Origin: JALYNX01 sp044867525
Lineage (GTDB): Bacteria > Actinomycetota > Acidimicrobiia > Spongiisociales > ZC4RG35
Assembly (NCBI GenBank): GCA_044867525.1
Contig: JBIOVB010000112.1
Coordinates: 1 to 6,783, forward strand
Direction of reading: 5' to 3'
Length of the DNA: 6,783 bases
Position 1 is the stretch's first letter; each line of letters starts with the position of its first letter. Positions 6,282 to 6,783 of this stretch are shown in pieces. Under the pieces are notes generated by a model that was given only the letters and a program-made list of their open reading frames with translations, did not search any database and was not told the DNA's origin. The translations under genes were made by a program, and so were the position numbers.

Positions 6282-6707
6282 TCAGGCAGGTCGCGTTTCG
6301 CGAAGCGCTTCGCGATGCTCGACCGCGAGTGCCTGCATCTTCTTGATGAGGTCGAGCATCGTTTCCAGCTCGGCGCGGGTGAACCGCTCGAACAGCCTTG
6401 CGCCTTCCTCGACCAGGGGACCATAGAGTCGCCACCAACGGGGGCTGCCGTCTTCGGTCATTTCAACAAGGACCTGGCGCCGGTCGTCTGCATCCCGTAT
6501 CCGGCGTACGAACCCCTTGCGTTCGAGCCGGTCGATCATCGAAGTTGTGGCAGCCGAGGAGAGCCCGGTCGCCCGGCTCAACTCGCCTGCGGACATGCGC
6601 CCCCCGATGAGCCAGTCGAGGCAACGAAGGTCGGTTGGGTTGAGGTCGAGTAGGCGACCGACCTCGTCGTCAAACTCGGCTGTTCTGGTCGATGAGATCG
6701 TCGACAT
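6282..6707 (-). CDS. MarR-family transcriptional regulator
   Basis: This 141-residue winged helix-turn-helix protein would act as a dimer, usually as a repressor relieved by a small ligand or drug. LNPTDLRCLDWL (22-33) begins the DNA-binding domain; MSAGELSRATGLSSAATTSM (38-57) and IDRLERKGFVRR (58-69) form the helix-turn-helix; the wing is DADDRRQVLVEMT (72-84). The C-terminal helices (about 95-135) supply the rest of the dimer interface. The region before LNPTDL is about 21 residues, shorter than in many relatives of this subgroup, and an in-frame TGA lies directly upstream of the ATG, so the start cannot move outward. AGAGG about 9 bp upstream is a weak ribosome binding site. It converges on the ABC/two-component operon and is therefore not co-transcribed with it; a link to the exporter is possible but not shown. 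Its promoter region (6708-6783) is cut by the window edge. Confidence 0.94.
   Translation of the reverse strand: MSTISSTRTAEFDDEVGRLLDLNPTDLRCLDWLIGGRMSAGELSRATGLSSAATTSMIDRLERKGFVRRIRDADDRRQVLVEMTEDGSPRWWRLYGPLVEEGARLFERFTRAELETMLDLIKKMQALAVEHREALRETRPA
6298..6315. repeat. 18-bp perfect palindrome near the MarR 3' end
   Basis: TCGCGAAGCGCTTCGCGA is self-complementary over all 18 bases and encodes the REALRE stretch near the MarR C-terminus. It lies 44 bp from the hairpin at 6238-6254. It may be a chance result of the repeated RE codons, or it may contribute to transcript 3'-end structure in the convergent region. Confidence 0.6.
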
Positions 6708-6783
6708 TCAGCGAGCCTCTCAGTGCACCTGCGGGGCGCCCTCTTACCGGACCAGGACATCGACCTTTTCCGGGGGATCGATA

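Noticed and set aside
6578..6760. Longer alternative start for the MarR regulator in an overlapping frame
   Set aside because: That frame differs from the MarR frame, and an in-frame TGA directly precedes the MarR ATG.
1..6783. CRISPR arrays, tRNA or rRNA genes, insertion-sequence ends
   Set aside because: I saw no regularly spaced repeats, no cloverleaf-like sequence and no transposase or terminal inverted repeats with target duplications.

Overview
The window is a piece of a high-GC genome. G/C-rich third codon positions, GTG starts, 4-nt overlapping genes and the subfamilies of the proteins (a DesK/DesR-type pair with a C-terminal GTVRNYLSSAIVKLGARNR block, a MarR protein with a DADDRRQVLVEMT wing) all point to an actinobacterium (Actinomycetota). 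The genus cannot be read from the sequence.

Layout, left to right. Positions 1-307 hold no complete gene. They contain two adjacent palindromes (17-28 and 32-41) and a short unrecognised minus-strand reading frame (110-274) that may be the tail of a decayed gene. Next is a minus-strand membrane sensor histidine kinase (308-1714) with no response regulator beside it. It diverges from a plus-strand RibD-C/DHFR-fold protein (2120-2725). The ~405-bp gap between them holds what looks like a frameshifted remnant of a CPA1-type Na+/H+ antiporter (about 1821-1950).

The core of the window is a tightly packed plus-strand operon, 2904-6236: ABC ATPase, ABC-2 permease, DesK-type histidine kinase and DesR/LuxR-type response regulator. 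Every junction is a 4-nt overlap (ATGA, GTGA, ATGA). This is the same kind of gene set as the B. subtilis lnrJKLMN and yvfRSTU clusters, in which a two-component system is encoded with an exporter that it probably controls. The likely role is sensing membrane or amphiphile/drug stress and exporting the agent; the substrate cannot be read from sequence. A 16-bp perfect inverted repeat with a 3-nt loop lies just inside the kinase gene, between the transporter and regulatory halves.

A MarR-family regulator (6282-6707, minus) converges on the operon. A small hairpin sits in the 45-nt gap between them. The right edge (6708-6783) is the upstream region of the MarR gene.

Nothing here is clearly a wholly new system. 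The points most worth a second look are the antiporter remnant, the hairpin inside the kinase gene, and the degenerate G1 box of the orphan kinase.
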